Source: Przewalskia tangutica
Lineage: Eukaryota; Streptophyta; Magnoliopsida; Solanales; Solanaceae
Length of the DNA stretch: 64,000 bases
Assembly (NCBI GenBank): GCA_029844215.1
Contig: CM056734.1
Span: 11,976,501 to 12,040,500, forward strand
Reading direction: 5' to 3'
A model generated the notes under the pieces. The model was not told the DNA's origin and made no database searches. It saw nothing but the letters and a program-made list of their open reading frames with translations. Below are positions 23,484 to 36,500 of the stretch, piece by piece. Each line of letters starts with the position of its first letter. The stretch's first letter is position 1. The position numbers and the translations under genes are program-made.

Positions 23484-25055
23484 TGTTGGGTTTTGATATT
23501 GATGAATGCGAGCGTCTTATTTATTTGCATTGTTGGGTAAGGTTTGGGATATATACTAATCCTTTATTTTCTTTATTTTACATGTACATTTGGAAGCATT
23601 CTTGAGTCTTACATCCGGACTTGATATCACCGCTAGATTTAATGTGTACCTCCTTCACTTGGTGTGTTTTGCTCTTTTGAAACTTCCCTGGACAGAAATC
23701 GCAAAGAGGAGCGAGAAAGTCTAGAATCCACATCCGTCTTTTAGCTTAATCATTTCCATCTCTGGAAAAGGAAAGAGCGGACTGTTGCATTTTTTATTGT
23801 CCTATGATTCACTAACTGTTTTGCTTGCTTATTTATGATTGTGTGTTTGACTATTAAGTTTATCCGCCTTAGAACAACCATCTAGAAAGGGGTGATTGGG
23901 ATATTTTTAATGAGTCATTTTTATAAGTCCAAATTAATTTAATTTCGCTTAGGAGCCATCAGGATGGGATTTGAATGACTTTTAAAATATTTAAAGAATT
24001 TTCTCTCAACATCAGCTATTTTTATTTTTATTTTGGAGCCCAAAGTGATTGATTTCACTATGGACAGCTTTGGAGTAATCTCCTGTATATTAATTTTCAA
24101 TTTATAAAACTTAATCCCATATGATTTAGAATGTTTTAAAGGTTTAAAGTTGGCTTAGGAAAATGACGTTCTCAAAACCTTTGCATATTTTACTTTAAGT
24201 ATACTTTTGAGAATGTAGGTCTTTAATCTATAATTTAAGCATTTTTTAAACGAACTACAATTTGTTGGTATAATAATATGTATTTGGCTAAATAATATCA
24301 AAACAATATGTTAATCACTTAGAGAAACATATAACATTAATGAAACAATAAACGAAAACAGAATCTGTTTTGGAAAAATAATTTCAGAATGTAATCGAGC
24401 CCACTTAGTTCAAAGTGTGTCCTTAAGGAAATTATTCCCCTCACAGTACTCGAGGTTAACGGAATATCGCCTCTCAGGATAGAACGGTTATCTTACCAGA
24501 ATAGTAGTACTCCAAATTCCGGTAGCAACGAACCACTCAACGGCAGTATATCACACAGAGTGAAATTTTCGAGTTGAAGAGCAACTTCAGAATTTCAGAA
24601 TTGATTAGAATATGAATTAGTGAATAAATTCTTGAAATAATCAAGAATTTATAGGGTTAGAAAATCGATTACGAATGGTTGCAACCATTCAGAATAGTCA
24701 CCTCATTTTGGAGGGAAATTCGAAAAAGAGAGGGAGAGCCGGACGGGTAGGATCGGGTCGCGGGTCGATCCGTTTGGATTTGTTTTTAATTAAATAATTA
24801 ATTAATTAATTTAATTAAAGAAACGTTTGTCCAAAAAGATTATCAATCCTAATCCGAAGCCGAAGCCGAAGCCGAGCCGAGCGACGACGACGCGAGCGAG
24901 TCCTGCCCTCTCAACCCTTTTAGCAGCTCGAGAAGGTGTAATGTAATATATACACCTCTCTTTCCTTCCCTTTTTTTGATGTGGGACAAAAGAGCCTTTT
25001 ACCCTCTTTAATTTTTATCCCATCATTTCCTATTCACCAATATCAAAACCCAACA
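23484..25055 (+). mobile_element. 3' LTR of the degenerate copia element
   Basis: A 1572-bp LTR starting TGTTGGGTTTTGATATTGAT and ending in the near-exact inverted copy ATCAAAACCCAACA. It is preceded by a purine-rich tract containing catgtggggta, the likely second-strand primer of the copia at 18367. The terminal inverted match is about 24 bp, long for an LTR. It contains CCGAAG and GACGAC microsatellite-like runs near 24860-24895. Confidence 0.75.
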
Positions 25056-25906
25056 CAATTTTAGCACAAGTTTCAAACAGAATGCATGAGCATTGACGTT
25101 TTAATGATTTTTTTTAAAGCTCAATAATTAACACCGGACAACCGCAAGTTAGCGGATCCTATAAGATGTCTAATTCCTTTTTTTTAGGAAAATAAAGAAC
25201 TCTTACCTAGAATCTCATTAAGTTTTGCAGACCTTTAATTGAAGTTATTTTTTAGCAAATTTTTGCTAAATAGATGTCCTAATTCATCTTTAAAATAATT
25301 AGATGACGACTTCTTAAAATAAATTTAGGAATTATCCATACGTCGTACACCATTTCGACTCAAGTTAAAATAGGGTATTACACTTCTCTCTTCATTTTCA
25401 CTTTCCTTACTCCCTATGTAATATATATTTTTTTTGAAAAAGAAAAATCTCAACTTAAGTAACTTTTAAGTCAACACTTGCTCATTTTAATTCTACCCGT
25501 TTTGCCCGCTAAAAATTTAATATAGCCGGCCACTTGACACCTCAAGCCGTGAGTAATGAACCCTATGTGTTTCTATATGTACCTTTAGCACCATAAATTG
25601 TGATCCCACATGTTGATAAACGTGGCCGAATTAGAATGAAAGTTTCAATAATAACCCTAACACTAATTTCCTATTTAAATAGACGTTATTCTCGACCCAC
25701 TTTCCATATTGTGACACTTTAAGGCGTGTGAAATTAGAAACTATGGAGACTGAGAGACAGGGAACGGAACATAAGGTGGGAAGATAAGATGAGGTTTCTT
25801 TAAGATATCAATGTGGTTTTCAAAACTTCACAACCAAAATAAATTGATTATACAGCACACATATATAAAGCTTATAAAATTAGAAATAAAAAATTTATGT
25901 CCTCCG
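25056..25906. other. Intergenic DNA, no element recognised
   Basis: AT-rich sequence between the copia LTR and a SINE. No open frame with a family motif was seen. Confidence 0.45.
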
Positions 25907-26172
25907 GGGCATAGTCCAGTGGCAAAAGTTTGGGCGCTATAAAACGCTCTGGCATGAACAGCGTAGGTTCGATTCCCCGCAAGCATGAAGAAATTATGCA
26001 TGTTGGGAAATTGAGCGTTATCGATGATCGGTTATCTTCTCAGAAACTTATTCTGAAAGCATCCCATGATTTATCTAGTGATAATGTTAAAGGGCCAGAT
26101 CTTTATTCATAAGGCGTCAGTATATCTGAGTGAAGTAGTGGGCGTAAGCGCAGCGGGTTATAAAAAAAAATC
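25907..26172 (+). mobile_element. tRNA-derived SINE
   Basis: The head contains gcatagtccagtggc (A-box-like, about 25915) and GGTTCGATTCCCC (B box, about 25967-25979). The body ends with gcagcgggtta and an A run at about 26164. Weak flanking repeats of the form aaaaaatYtat are present. The tail differs from the two SINEs at 3.5-4.2 kb, so this is another family. Confidence 0.7.
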
Positions 26173-26320
26173 TATAGAAGAAGTCACTGTCACCCAGTTT
26201 CTGATTTATTAGTCGAGAATGGATGGCTATATAAAGCGTTTATTTTTATGAGATGTCAATGTCAAATGAATCTCAGGCCCGTTTGGACATTTTTTCCCTT
26301 TCGTAAAGTTTGGTAATACA

Positions 26321-27235
26321 CGCGAGTACAAAATGCGGTTACGAAAATAAAAAAGTAGCAGCAACAACAAATGAATTACAATCTGAAAATAGAAACAACT
26401 ACTAAAAAAAGATTTGATGAATCGGGTGTTAGCACCATGTCTTTAAGATAATATTGTCCCGTATGAATTTTTTAACGGCTATTAGCAACTTGTCTCCCAA
26501 GATAAAACAATAACAAACAATTGAGCAAAGGATAACTCAAGTGTTTATTAAAAAAAAGAACCTTTTGAGTGTATGAAAAAATGATTAGAGAGGAAGAAGA
26601 ACTTAGAAAATCTGAGATTGTGTGTTATTCAATTGAGCCAATGACCTCAATTTATAGTGTGATCAAGATGTCTTCTAAAATAGCCAAGTAATGGTCTTCA
26701 ATGCCATGTAATGGCACTTTAATTTGAGTTTACAATTGAGTCGAATAATGAAGAATTAATGTTCCAAAGTAAGACCAAGAATCAGTCAATTTTCGTTCCC
26801 AACGGTCACACTAGTGTCGAGGCGTCGCGGCGCTTCACGTCCAGTAGCTCACTGGAGCCGAGGCGCTGCGGCGCTTCATTTCCACTAACTTCCCAGTGAT
26901 TTTATCGTTACCGGCGTCGCGGCCCTTGGGAGGAGGCGCCACATCCCTTCACGGCTCCGCGACGATTTCTGACTCGTTTCATCTTTTACACATACTACAC
27001 TTTTTCCTTCATTTACCAACGTGAAATCGTTTGTTATTTGACCAATGACCGTCTATCATTTCATGTCTCAAACATTTTGTATATGTACCAATATCTCTTT
27101 CACTAAGGATATTTACGATCTTTGGTACAACGTGTGCACGTGTGTGAAAACGACGTTTCCGACGTGCGGTGTCCCAATTGTTCGAGTCATAAATAATAGG
27201 ATTAACTTTATTTCACGTTTAATAAATTCTCAACA
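26321..27235 (-). mobile_element. Copia LTR, inverted copy
   Basis: Read on the minus strand it starts TGTTGAGAATTTATT and carries tatttatgactcgaacaattg, as in the LTR at 4604-5643. Plausible ATACA duplications flank it (26316-26320 and 27236-27240), and no internal region follows, so it is probably a solo LTR. Three GC near-palindromes sit at 26819-26835, 26860-26877 and 26911-26925. The left terminus is poorly conserved. Confidence 0.65.
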
Positions 27236-27752
27236 ATACATTTGTCAATTTCTCCAATTTTTTTTTTAAAATCAAACAATTTTCAAGTAAAATCTACAAT
27301 ATTTTTACAAGTGAAGATGTGAAATGCAAGTCTAAACATAACTCCAACTTTAGGTACTCTTTAAAACTTAGTTTCATGTTCAAATGTCTACTTATTCGTG
27401 TTCGATATAATTTAAATAAAATATTTCAGTAAATTTTAAATAAAAAATACAAGTATAATTTATTAGGTTGATGAATATTAATATGGATAAGTTTTGATTG
27501 TCTGCCTCATGATAAGACTAGAAAATTACTTTAAGAGGAAAAAAAGAAGAAAATGGCAAAGGAAATTCTAAATCAGGTCATGTCAAGTTTAGCAAAACAA
27601 AAATACCCATAATTCAGATCGCAGAATAATACAATTTAATGATTTGATCACTACTTATATACAGTTGCCCTCCTACTCCTATTAATCAGTTGTCCATTGC
27701 ATCATAATTCTGACCCACCAATTCCTTTGTCCGCAAATATTGGATTAAATAG
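27236..27752. other. AT-rich intergenic DNA
   Basis: Nothing recognised between the LTR and the MITE. Confidence 0.45.
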
Positions 27753-27992
27753 TACTCCCTCCCGAATGAAATATAAGTAAAAATGAGTTAAATTATACAC
27801 ATTAAGAAAAGTCAATAAAGTAATTTTATGCCGACATTATTTATATTATCCAAATTGCCCTTGAAAAATGGTAATTAGTAAAGAATTGATGAAAATAAAA
27901 AGGATATTTTAGTCCTAACAAATTACTTTTGCTTATATTTCATTCCAAAAAAGTAGCCAATTTTTGCTTATATTTCATTCCGGAAGGAGTAC
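27753..27992. mobile_element. Stowaway MITE
   Basis: TA-flanked element with left end TACTCCCTCCCGAATGAAAT and right end whose reverse complement is TACTCCTTCCGGAATGAAAT. This is the classic Stowaway terminus. A second inward copy of the right-end word (gcttatatttcattcc) lies at about 27930, so the right terminus is duplicated. Confidence 0.85.
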
Positions 27993-28351
27993 TATAAAAA
28001 CTTAATTATTTTTCAAAAAATAAGTGCCTTTTAATTTTTTTTTTAGTATTTAATCAGTAACAAGAAAAGTTAATTATTTTTTAAAAATAAGTGACTTTAA
28101 ATTTGTTTTTCTAGTATTTATAAGTAAGCATAAACTGCTAAATCATTTATTTTTATCCTTTATTAATTATTGGTTAACTTTTTTTTGTCACTATCAAAAT
28201 AAGCTAGAATTATTTTCTAAGTTAACAGTAAAAGCTTTAATATGTGAGACTTTTCATAAAAGAAATATCATAGATTAAAGTAAATGCAATGGAATAACCT
28301 GGTTGGTTAAGTTTGTAAAAAGTCAAAAATATCTATATGTTATCATCAAAG

Positions 28352-28553
28352 GATGTGATGTGTTGGATGAGGTTACTACTGATGTGATGCGTTGGATGAC
28401 GTTGTTATTTTCTTAATTGGAGGTCTCAGGTTTGAATCTTGGGTATGAAAAAATTATTGATATGCATTTTCTCTATAAATTGGATCTACCTGATGCAAGT
28501 CCGAATATATTCGAGCTTCAATGCAGATATCAAACACCGAGCGAAAAACAAAA
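28352..28553 (+). mobile_element. Solanaceae-type SINE, decayed
   Basis: It has B-box-like GGTTTGAATCT (about 28429), then tgggtatg, and a tail resembling gagcttcaatgcagatatc and aacaccg ahead of an A-rich end near 28540. I recognise this as a decayed form of a common Solanaceae SINE tail (consensus from memory). A 30-bp tandem duplication, gatgtgatg.gttggatga, lies in the head. Target duplications are not clear. Confidence 0.55.
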
Positions 28554-28812
28554 AAAATTTACTTATTTTCTTAAAAATGGTTTAGTTTAAAGGTTTGAAA
28601 TGTTTGACTATGTTTCGGGAAAATCATACGTGTTTTAATAATAGCATGAGCTGATTTTTTTCTTCATAAAAATACTTTTAAAATCTTGATTAAGTATAAA
28701 TTTCTGTTCTAAAATTGATAAAATATGCTCTTCAAAATGACGAAAGTGTATTAACGCTTTTAAAATATGCAAATTTTAAAAACTTAACCAAACAAACTAA
28801 AAATAAGGGACA

Positions 28813-29027
28813 TACTCCATCCGTTCCAATTTATGTGACACAATCTATTATTTTAATTTGTTTTAAAAAAATATCACCTTTCTATAATACTTAATTTTAA
28901 ACTCATATTTTTATTAATAAAATAATTTGTAGGCACCTAATACTTCAAATATATTTTATATCATAGATATTAATTGTTTTTTTTTACTTTTAATCAAACG
29001 GTTCTACATAAATTAGTACAGATAGTA
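28813..29027. mobile_element. Stowaway-like MITE upstream of the TOPLESS gene
   Basis: A 215-bp AT-rich element with left end TACTCCATCCGTTCCAATTT and right end whose reverse complement is TACTATCTGTACTAATTT; both read inward into ATGT words. It lies about 0.7 kb before the presumed transcription start of the co-repressor gene and could contribute promoter sequence. Confidence 0.65.
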
Positions 29028-29524
29028 TTATTTTTGTGGTAGTTGACATGCGAATGTGGCTGCACTGTAAGGGAACTGCCAATCAATGATTTTTATGCTG
29101 TTGGATAATGCATTTATCGGCATCTCGTTTGATCTTAAATAAATATCACGAACCGTTTATGGGAACTCATCAACTATTAGATTCCTCACTCGCGCATAAA
29201 TTAGGAAACTCCATACTCTCTGACCCATCAAAAACCCATTTCGTGTGTAATTTTCTCCATGAAGCTTATCACGAATAAATGGGATGTCCTTTTCATAGGA
29301 TGGCATTCTTGTAAATTTAACCTCAACTCGGACCTGAAAATTTAAGAGCCACATCCGAGATAATTTGTCATTTCCTAGAACTGGATCTGAAAAAGTTTCG
29401 CTATCTCAACAGTTTTCACAACCAGCTACTCCGCTGTACGCCTACCTTGATTTCTCACCGTCCGATTCCCCCAAAACTAACTAGGGCTAATTAACCAGAT
29501 CAAATCACAAGAGCTCAATGAGTG

Positions 29525-29533
29525 CCACGTGTC
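29525..29533 (+). promoter_or_regulatory. G-box / ABRE-like site
   Basis: CCACGTGTC, with the palindromic core CACGTG at 29526-29531, about 200 bp upstream of the TATA-like box. In plants such cores bind bHLH and bZIP factors. Its use here is inferred. Confidence 0.4.
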
Positions 29534-29728
29534 AAGTCATTACCGAGCTGGTGCTTCCAATGTAGCCGGCTTTATGGGTCCCACAATACCTTACCCATTG
29601 AATAGCTATTCTTCTTATCAGTGATAAGTATATTCGCTTATCTAAGAAGTATGTCTATTATCGTCAACTATATAGAAATCAAAATTTCCTGCAAATAATG
29701 TCGCGAAAGTGTTTTCATTTTCTCCCGA

Positions 29729-29737
29729 TATATAAAG
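29729..29737 (+). promoter_or_regulatory. TATA box of the TOPLESS gene
   Basis: ATATATAAA-type sequence in the spacing expected (about 25-35 bp) before a presumed start near 29760, followed by a CT- and A-rich leader. Confidence 0.5.
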
Positions 29738-29759
29738 GAGAACACCCCACCCCACACAA

Positions 29760-29878
29760 TATAAATATAATATACTTGTATATTTAGTGAGAAGGATATA
29801 TACCAATTTCTGCCTCGAGCTCGTCGTTACTTTGTCAACTTTTGCATTATCTGGGTTTTCATTTTTCTCTTCTTTAAG
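29760..29878 (+). other. TPL: 5' UTR exon of the TOPLESS gene (predicted)
   Basis: A leader exon inferred from the TATA-like box, a pyrimidine-rich sequence, and a donor AAG/GTGAAC at 29878/29879. The matching acceptor TTTTGCAG ends at 30442, leaving 59 bp of leader before the ATG at 30502. The 5' start is approximate. Confidence 0.5.
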
Positions 29879-30501
29879 GTGAACCCCCCTTTACTCTTCT
29901 TTGTAAACCAGTGTACGTATATATCATGATGGAATATTTACTTTTTGCTTTAATTTCTCCACTTGTATAAACATATTGACTCACTTTTCTTTTGCATCTT
30001 CGATTTCAATGGATTTAAAGCTGCTTTTGTGTCTCTGAACCCCTCGAACCCGATACCTCTATTTTTGTTTTTTGGGTGTATCTACTTTCAATAATTAGAA
30101 ATGGAGATATGTTTCATGTTAGATTGAAGATCAGTTCAATGATGGGATTCTGGTTTGATTTTTTGTTTTTGGGTTAAAATGTTTGGATTTTTTTTTTTTT
30201 TACTTTTTAGCTTTTGATATTTTTTGGGGATTAGTTTAATTTTGAACAGTACGTTATGTTATTTGAGTTTGGGGGCTTGTGTCCGGTAATAATTAAATGC
30301 TTAGATATTTAAATGATTAAATAAATAAAGTTAGTGGGAGCTGACAACATATTTAATCATATGAGTTTAGTTATTTGTTTACTATTATTACCACTGGAGT
30401 TTTTATTTACAGTTAAAAGAAATTCATTTATGAATTTTGCAGATCTGCAAACACACGGTTTGTTTCATACTTTCTCTGGGTTTGAAGACGAGGTAGTTGC
30501 A

Positions 30502-33500
30502 ATGTCATCCCTCAGCAGGGAACTTGTGTTCTTGATTTTACAGTTTCTAGATGAGGAAAAGTTCAAAGAAACAGTCCACAAGTATGTACCTTTTTCCAGT
30601 TTCAATGCTTCTAAATTTTATTAATTACTTACCGATGAGGAGGGAGCCTGGGAGCAACGGTAAAGTTGTCTCAGACCTATATGTCACAGGTTACAACCGT
30701 GTAAGCAGCCACTAATACTTGCATTAGTTTAGTATGTCTATTTATAAGAATAGATCTTCGGCCTAACTCAACCCCAAAAGCTATCTTGTATGGTGAGGAT
30801 TGTCCAAGTCTATATAAGGAGTCCATGTTTTCATTCCATAGCTGAGACTCTTAACACTCCCCGCACGCCCGGACCTTGTTAATTGGAGCGTGAATAATAT
30901 AATTTGGAGGCTCATTTCATTCCTGAGACTCTTAACACTCTCCGCACGCCCAGACCTTATTAACTGGAGCGTGAATAATATAATTTGAGGGCCCAACATT
31001 GGTGAACAAAGATATGAAATGAATTGACTCTGATATCATGTAAATAATGGATCTTTGACCTAACTCAACTCAAAAACTAGCTTGTATGGTGAGAATTGTC
31101 CAAGTCCATATAAGTGGTCCATGTTCACATTCCATATCCGATGTGAGATTCTTAACACAACTCTTGGGGTTCGGCCCTTCCCCGGACCCTGCTAATGTGA
31201 GATGTTTTGTGCATCAGGCTACCCTTTTAGGTTTTACTTACTGATGAGCAATTAACTTTCTACATTCTTCATGGGTGGTTTTGCAACTGCAATACATTGC
31301 TAAAAGGACATTCTTCTTGTATTTGATGTTATAGGCTTGAACAAGAATCTGGCTTTTTCTTTAACATGAAGTATTTTGAAGATGAAGTGCATAATGGTAA
31401 CTGGGATGAAGTTGAAAAGTATCTCTCTGGTTTTACCAAAGTGGATGACAACCGTTATTCCATGAAAATTTTCTTTGAAATAAGGAAGCAAAAGTATCTT
31501 GAGGCATTGGACAAGTAAGATTATATCTTTTTGGAGGAGAGGAGTAGTTGCTTTCCCCGGATTTGTGTATTGATGAATTGAGTAATTTGACTTTGTGATA
31601 GGCGTGACCGGTCCAAGGGTGTTGAAATCCTTGTAAAAGATCTTAAAGTATTTGCATCTTTCAACGAGGAGCTTTTTAAGGAGATAACTCAGCTGTTGAC
31701 ACTAGAGAATTTCAGGTATTACCTTTGTACAAATTTGTCAATGAAGATAGAACCCTTTTCTAAACGTGTAATTAAGTTGTCTCATCAATTTGTAGGGAGA
31801 ATGAACAGTTGTCCAAGTATGGAGATACTAAATCTGCACGAGCTATTATGTTGGTTGAGCTCAAGAAGCTTATTGAAGCAAATCCCTTGTTTCGTGACAA
31901 ATTGCAGTTTCCCAACCTCAAAAATTCAAGATTACGAACTTTGATTAACCAAAGGTGATGTCCATGTGACACTTCAGCATTCGTTTGAAAGGCATAGTGG
32001 CCTAAATACTCTACCAGAACATATACAAAGCCAAACTTAGCTATCCTGTATTTACCTGTTCGCATCCCAACTAGAGCTATAAGTCGTTTAGGACCTTAGA
32101 AGTGCTATGCAATGTAAGCATTTCATGATATTGGTCCAAGTAATTATCTTAGAATCCATGATGAAAGTATTTGTCAACATCAATGTAACCTGCCTGTGAT
32201 TATTCAAGTAAACTAGCAATACAAGGTTGTTGTAAATTGGGAACTGACAATGAATGCATGCTGCAGTTTAAATTGGCAGCACCAACTTTGTAAAAATCCT
32301 AGGCCGAATCCAGATATTAAAACTCTTTTCGTGGATCATTCTTGTGGACAACCAAATGGTGCTCGAGCTCCATCACCTGCAAACAATCCGTTGCTTGGAT
32401 CAGTGCAAAAACCAGGCAGCTTCCCTCCTCTTGGTGCACATGGGGTTGGTTTTTTGTACCGCTTACTTGCTACTTATGTTTACCCTCTCAGAATTTTGCT
32501 TATTATGTTACAAACTTTATTCAGCCTTTCCAACCTGGGTCAGCACCTGTGGCAGCTCCTCTTACTGGATGGATGTCCAACTCACCCACTGTAACTCATC
32601 CAGCAGTTTCTGGTGGACCTATGGGTCTTGGTCCTTCATCTATTCCAGGTATCACTTAAGGGTATTTACATGAGATGAAAGGCTTTTTTCAAGCAAGCAA
32701 CTGAGAATCATTGTAAAGACAGGTGTGCTATGGAGATATGTCAGCACTTGGTGCTATCTTTTGATTGTTACAAATCAGTCTTCACATGGCTGATGGCATT
32801 CATGAGTATGTTCAGATTACAATCGTGAATGAACAAAGGCTTAAAATGTTCAGCAATCAATCATCACCTAGTCACGATTATAGTGCTCTTGCATTAGAGC
32901 TCTAGTCTCAAGTTGGCTGTCACATGAAACAACTATTAGATTTTCTGTAGGTTATTCTTGCTCTCTTAACTGGTGATTTTTGCATTCCCTTCTGTAGCTT
33001 CTCTTAAACATCCAAGGACTCCTCCAACAAATCCTTCTATTGATTATCCATCCGCAGAATCTGATCATGCTGCCAAGAGAACTAGGTCACTGGGAATATC
33101 TGATGAGGTAGTAGACTCTCGATTTTTCAATCTTTCTGTCGCCAATATTCACATTTTCTATTGTCGCTTCACTTTCTTTTCTTATTGTTCATTATACAGG
33201 TTAATCTTCCTGTGAACGTGCTGCCTATATCATTTCCAGGGCAAGGTCATAATCAAGCTCTTAGTGTACCTGATAACTTGCCCAAGACTGTTGCAAGAAC
33301 ATTAAACCAGGGATCATCTCCCATGAGCATGGATTTTCACCCTTCTCAGCAGACGTTGCTTCTAGGTCTGCATCTTCTGAACGCCCTTTATTAACATACT
33401 GGGTGTTTTCTATTTGTCTGCATTTATCATGACTTTCTATGTTACAAACTAGTTGGCACGAATGTTGGAGATATTGCATTATGGGAAGTTGGTTCAAGGG

Positions 33501-36500
33501 AGAGACTGGTGTTGAGAAACTTCAAAGTCTGGGACTTGGGCGCATGTTCAATGCCGTTACAGGTTTGGTCTTTTTTCCTTCGATAGAAGTGACCCCCTTC
33601 AATCTTTCTCAAAAAAAGAAGTGACCCCCCTTAATTCAATGAGATTTATCTAATCCGATCAAAACAAATTTTCAACTGAACTCAGACTGCTTTGGTGAAA
33701 GATCCTGGCGTCTCAGTTAACCGTGTTATATGGAGCCCTGATGGTTCGTTATTTGGTAAGCTTTCATGAAAGGCACATTTCCCATCTTACTGTATTGTAC
33801 TGTCAAAAGGAAGTTGAATGGTCTCTTACAATGACTATTTTCCTATGGAGCAGGGGTTGCCTACTCTAGGCACATTGTTCAAATATATTCCTATCATGGG
33901 AATGATGATATGCGTCAGCATTTGGAGGTATAACACGGTGCCATTATGGCTATTCCCCTGGTGATAAAATTCTGAATAATTTCACAGTTCAGACTGATAA
34001 TGCTTTTGCAGATTGATGCTCATGTTGGAGGCGTAAATGATCTTGCATTCTCTCACCCTAATAAGCAGCTCTGTGTTATAACATGCGGAGACGACAAAAC
34101 TATAAAGGTAGGGAAGGCATAACATATCTCTTTTGTTGCCTATGAACGACAATTTTGGGTAGGGGAATAATTGTCTGTTCTTTCCAATACTTGCTAATTT
34201 CTAGGTTTGGGATGCAACATCTGGTGCAAAGCAATATACATTTGAGGGTCATGAGGCACCTGTATACTCTGTGTGCCCTCACCATAAAGAGAACATTCAG
34301 GTAAGGATACTGTTATGATGTCTTGATGCGTGGTTTATGCACACACTAACGCAAGTGTACGTGTCGTGTCAAGTAATATAGTCTAGAAGACCGAGTTATC
34401 GTCCCCCTCAGGGATTAGTGTTCAATGCTCAAATTCTATTCTATGGTATCTATTTGGTAACCGATGATTGATAAGTTGTTTATGACTATAATTATGAAAG
34501 CTAATTAAACTACGTTGTTTTACTTCAGTAATGGTGGAAATAGGGCTTCAAAATCTCCTCAACTATCCGCTTAACTTACTTATTAATGCAATTAATTATG
34601 GTTCTTCTTCTGTTTTGAGATAGCAGGTTAGCTAAGCCGTTTTGTACTCCTGTTAAGGTAATATAAACACTTAACCCCAATATAGAACCTTTCTACCTTT
34701 CGGTTCGGTGATAAGATTGACTATAAAGGAGGATTAAGACCAATAACATATTAATACTACACAAGTATCGGGGTACTTTCGTCCACGATTTAACCTATGT
34801 TTATTCAACTATAGCATATTCACAATTTCCCCTTTCGGCTTTCGATTAGAAATCATATGGATTATGATAATTAGTGATCAATTAATTACCAAGCAATCAA
34901 GACAAATATTGAATAAATCTCAACAACAACAAGAAGAACCAAAACATGCATTAATTCATAAAGATAAGTTTCAAGTGAATTGACATGGAAAGCCTTGGAT
35001 TAAGTTAGTTCCTAGCCATAGACATGACAAAAACTAAATTAATATCTAACATAAACTGTAAAGAAATAAAACAAGAAACAAGAAATTACTAAGAATAGGT
35101 CTCCAATCTTGATCTCCAAAAGTTGTGTGACTTGGCAAGAAGAGGAACTCCTAAATCTGACCTAAAGTCCTCTTTTTATAGTCTCCAAAACGTGATGACA
35201 GGTTTTCCTTCAGGCCTTGGCCCATTGTCATTCGAATTTGCCATTTTTCCCGCCTCGGCGCCGCGGCATGGCGAATCAGCCGGGCTACGAACTCTCGCAG
35301 ATATTGGGCGCCGTGGCGCTCTGACCCTGCTGGCTGGAGGCGCCGCGACGCCTGCATGCGTCTCCTGCTCGCCAACTTTCGCTTTTGAGCTCTGGAACCT
35401 CTGTTTACGCCTCTTTTGCTCCTTTTCCGCCAATGAGCCACTTTAAACCAATATGACTCAAAAGAAAGAAAATCTATCCTAAGACGACACGTATTTGTAC
35501 AAAAATGGACAAAAGACTAACTAAAAATGACTCAAAAGGTGTATATAAAATACACCGATCATGTCTCTTGTACAATACTAAATAGCTGTCTGTGCTCTTG
35601 CCCTTTTGTTGATAACTTCCTTCTTCAGTTTATTTTCTCTACAGCATTGGATGGAAAAATAAAAGCGTGGTTATATGATAATTTGGGATCTCGAGTAGAT
35701 TATGAGGCTCCTGGTCGTTGGTGCACAACAATGGCATACAGTGCTGATGGAACTAGGTTGGTTCTTGTGTTATTGCTACTTAACATATTTTGCTAGTGTC
35801 GCTTGAGAATACTAGATTTTTCTCCAATCTCACATTCTCTCTTCTTCTCTGCCTTTTTGTTTTGGATGGGGGTGTTGGGTGGCAAACTTGCAGACTGTTT
35901 TCATGTGGAACCAGCAAAGATGGGGAGTCACACATTGTCGAGTGGAACGAAAGTGAAGGGGCTGTTAAGAGAACATATCTAGGGTTTCGGAAAAGATCGC
36001 TGGGTGTAGTACAATTTGATACAACTAAAAATCGATTTCTGGCAGCTGGTGATGATTTCTCAATCAAATTCTGGGATATGGACCATGTTCAACTCCTGAC
36101 AACTATTGATGCTGATGGAGGTCTTCCAGTAAGTTTATTTTGAGGTTGTACTGAGAAAAGTGTGGTGCTACTATGTTCTAACTGCTTTTCCTTTTATATC
36201 AATAAATTATTTAAGGCAAGCCCTCGAATTCGATTCAACAAGGATGGTTCTCTATTGGCTGTTTCTGCTAATGAAAATGGGATAAAGATTTTGGCAAACA
36301 ATGACGGAATTCGTTTAGTACGCACTTTTGAGAACCTGGCTTATGATGCTTCAAGGGCATCTGAAACTGCAAAGGTACTTGTTACCCCATTGATATAAAT
36401 CTTGAGGTTTCAGTTTTTCTTTATACAAACATGACCAGATGTCCTTTGCTTTAATATCATGCAGCCTACAGTAAATCCAATATCTGTAGCATCAGCAAAC

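Noticed and set aside
23484..25055. A DNA transposon with 24-bp inverted termini
   Set aside because: The ends are TG...CA, a polypurine tract of the copia lies immediately upstream, and no matching target duplication is present, so a copia LTR fits better.
25930..26112. 60-residue plus-strand frame as a gene
   Set aside because: It lies entirely within a tRNA-derived SINE.
32250..32673. Three overlapping open frames as separate genes
   Set aside because: They are exons 5 and 6 of the TOPLESS gene read through the short intron, plus shadow frames.
35123..35446. GC-rich open frames on both strands as genes
   Set aside because: They fall inside the solo LARD LTR and its GC near-palindromes. 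Frames are open because of base composition.
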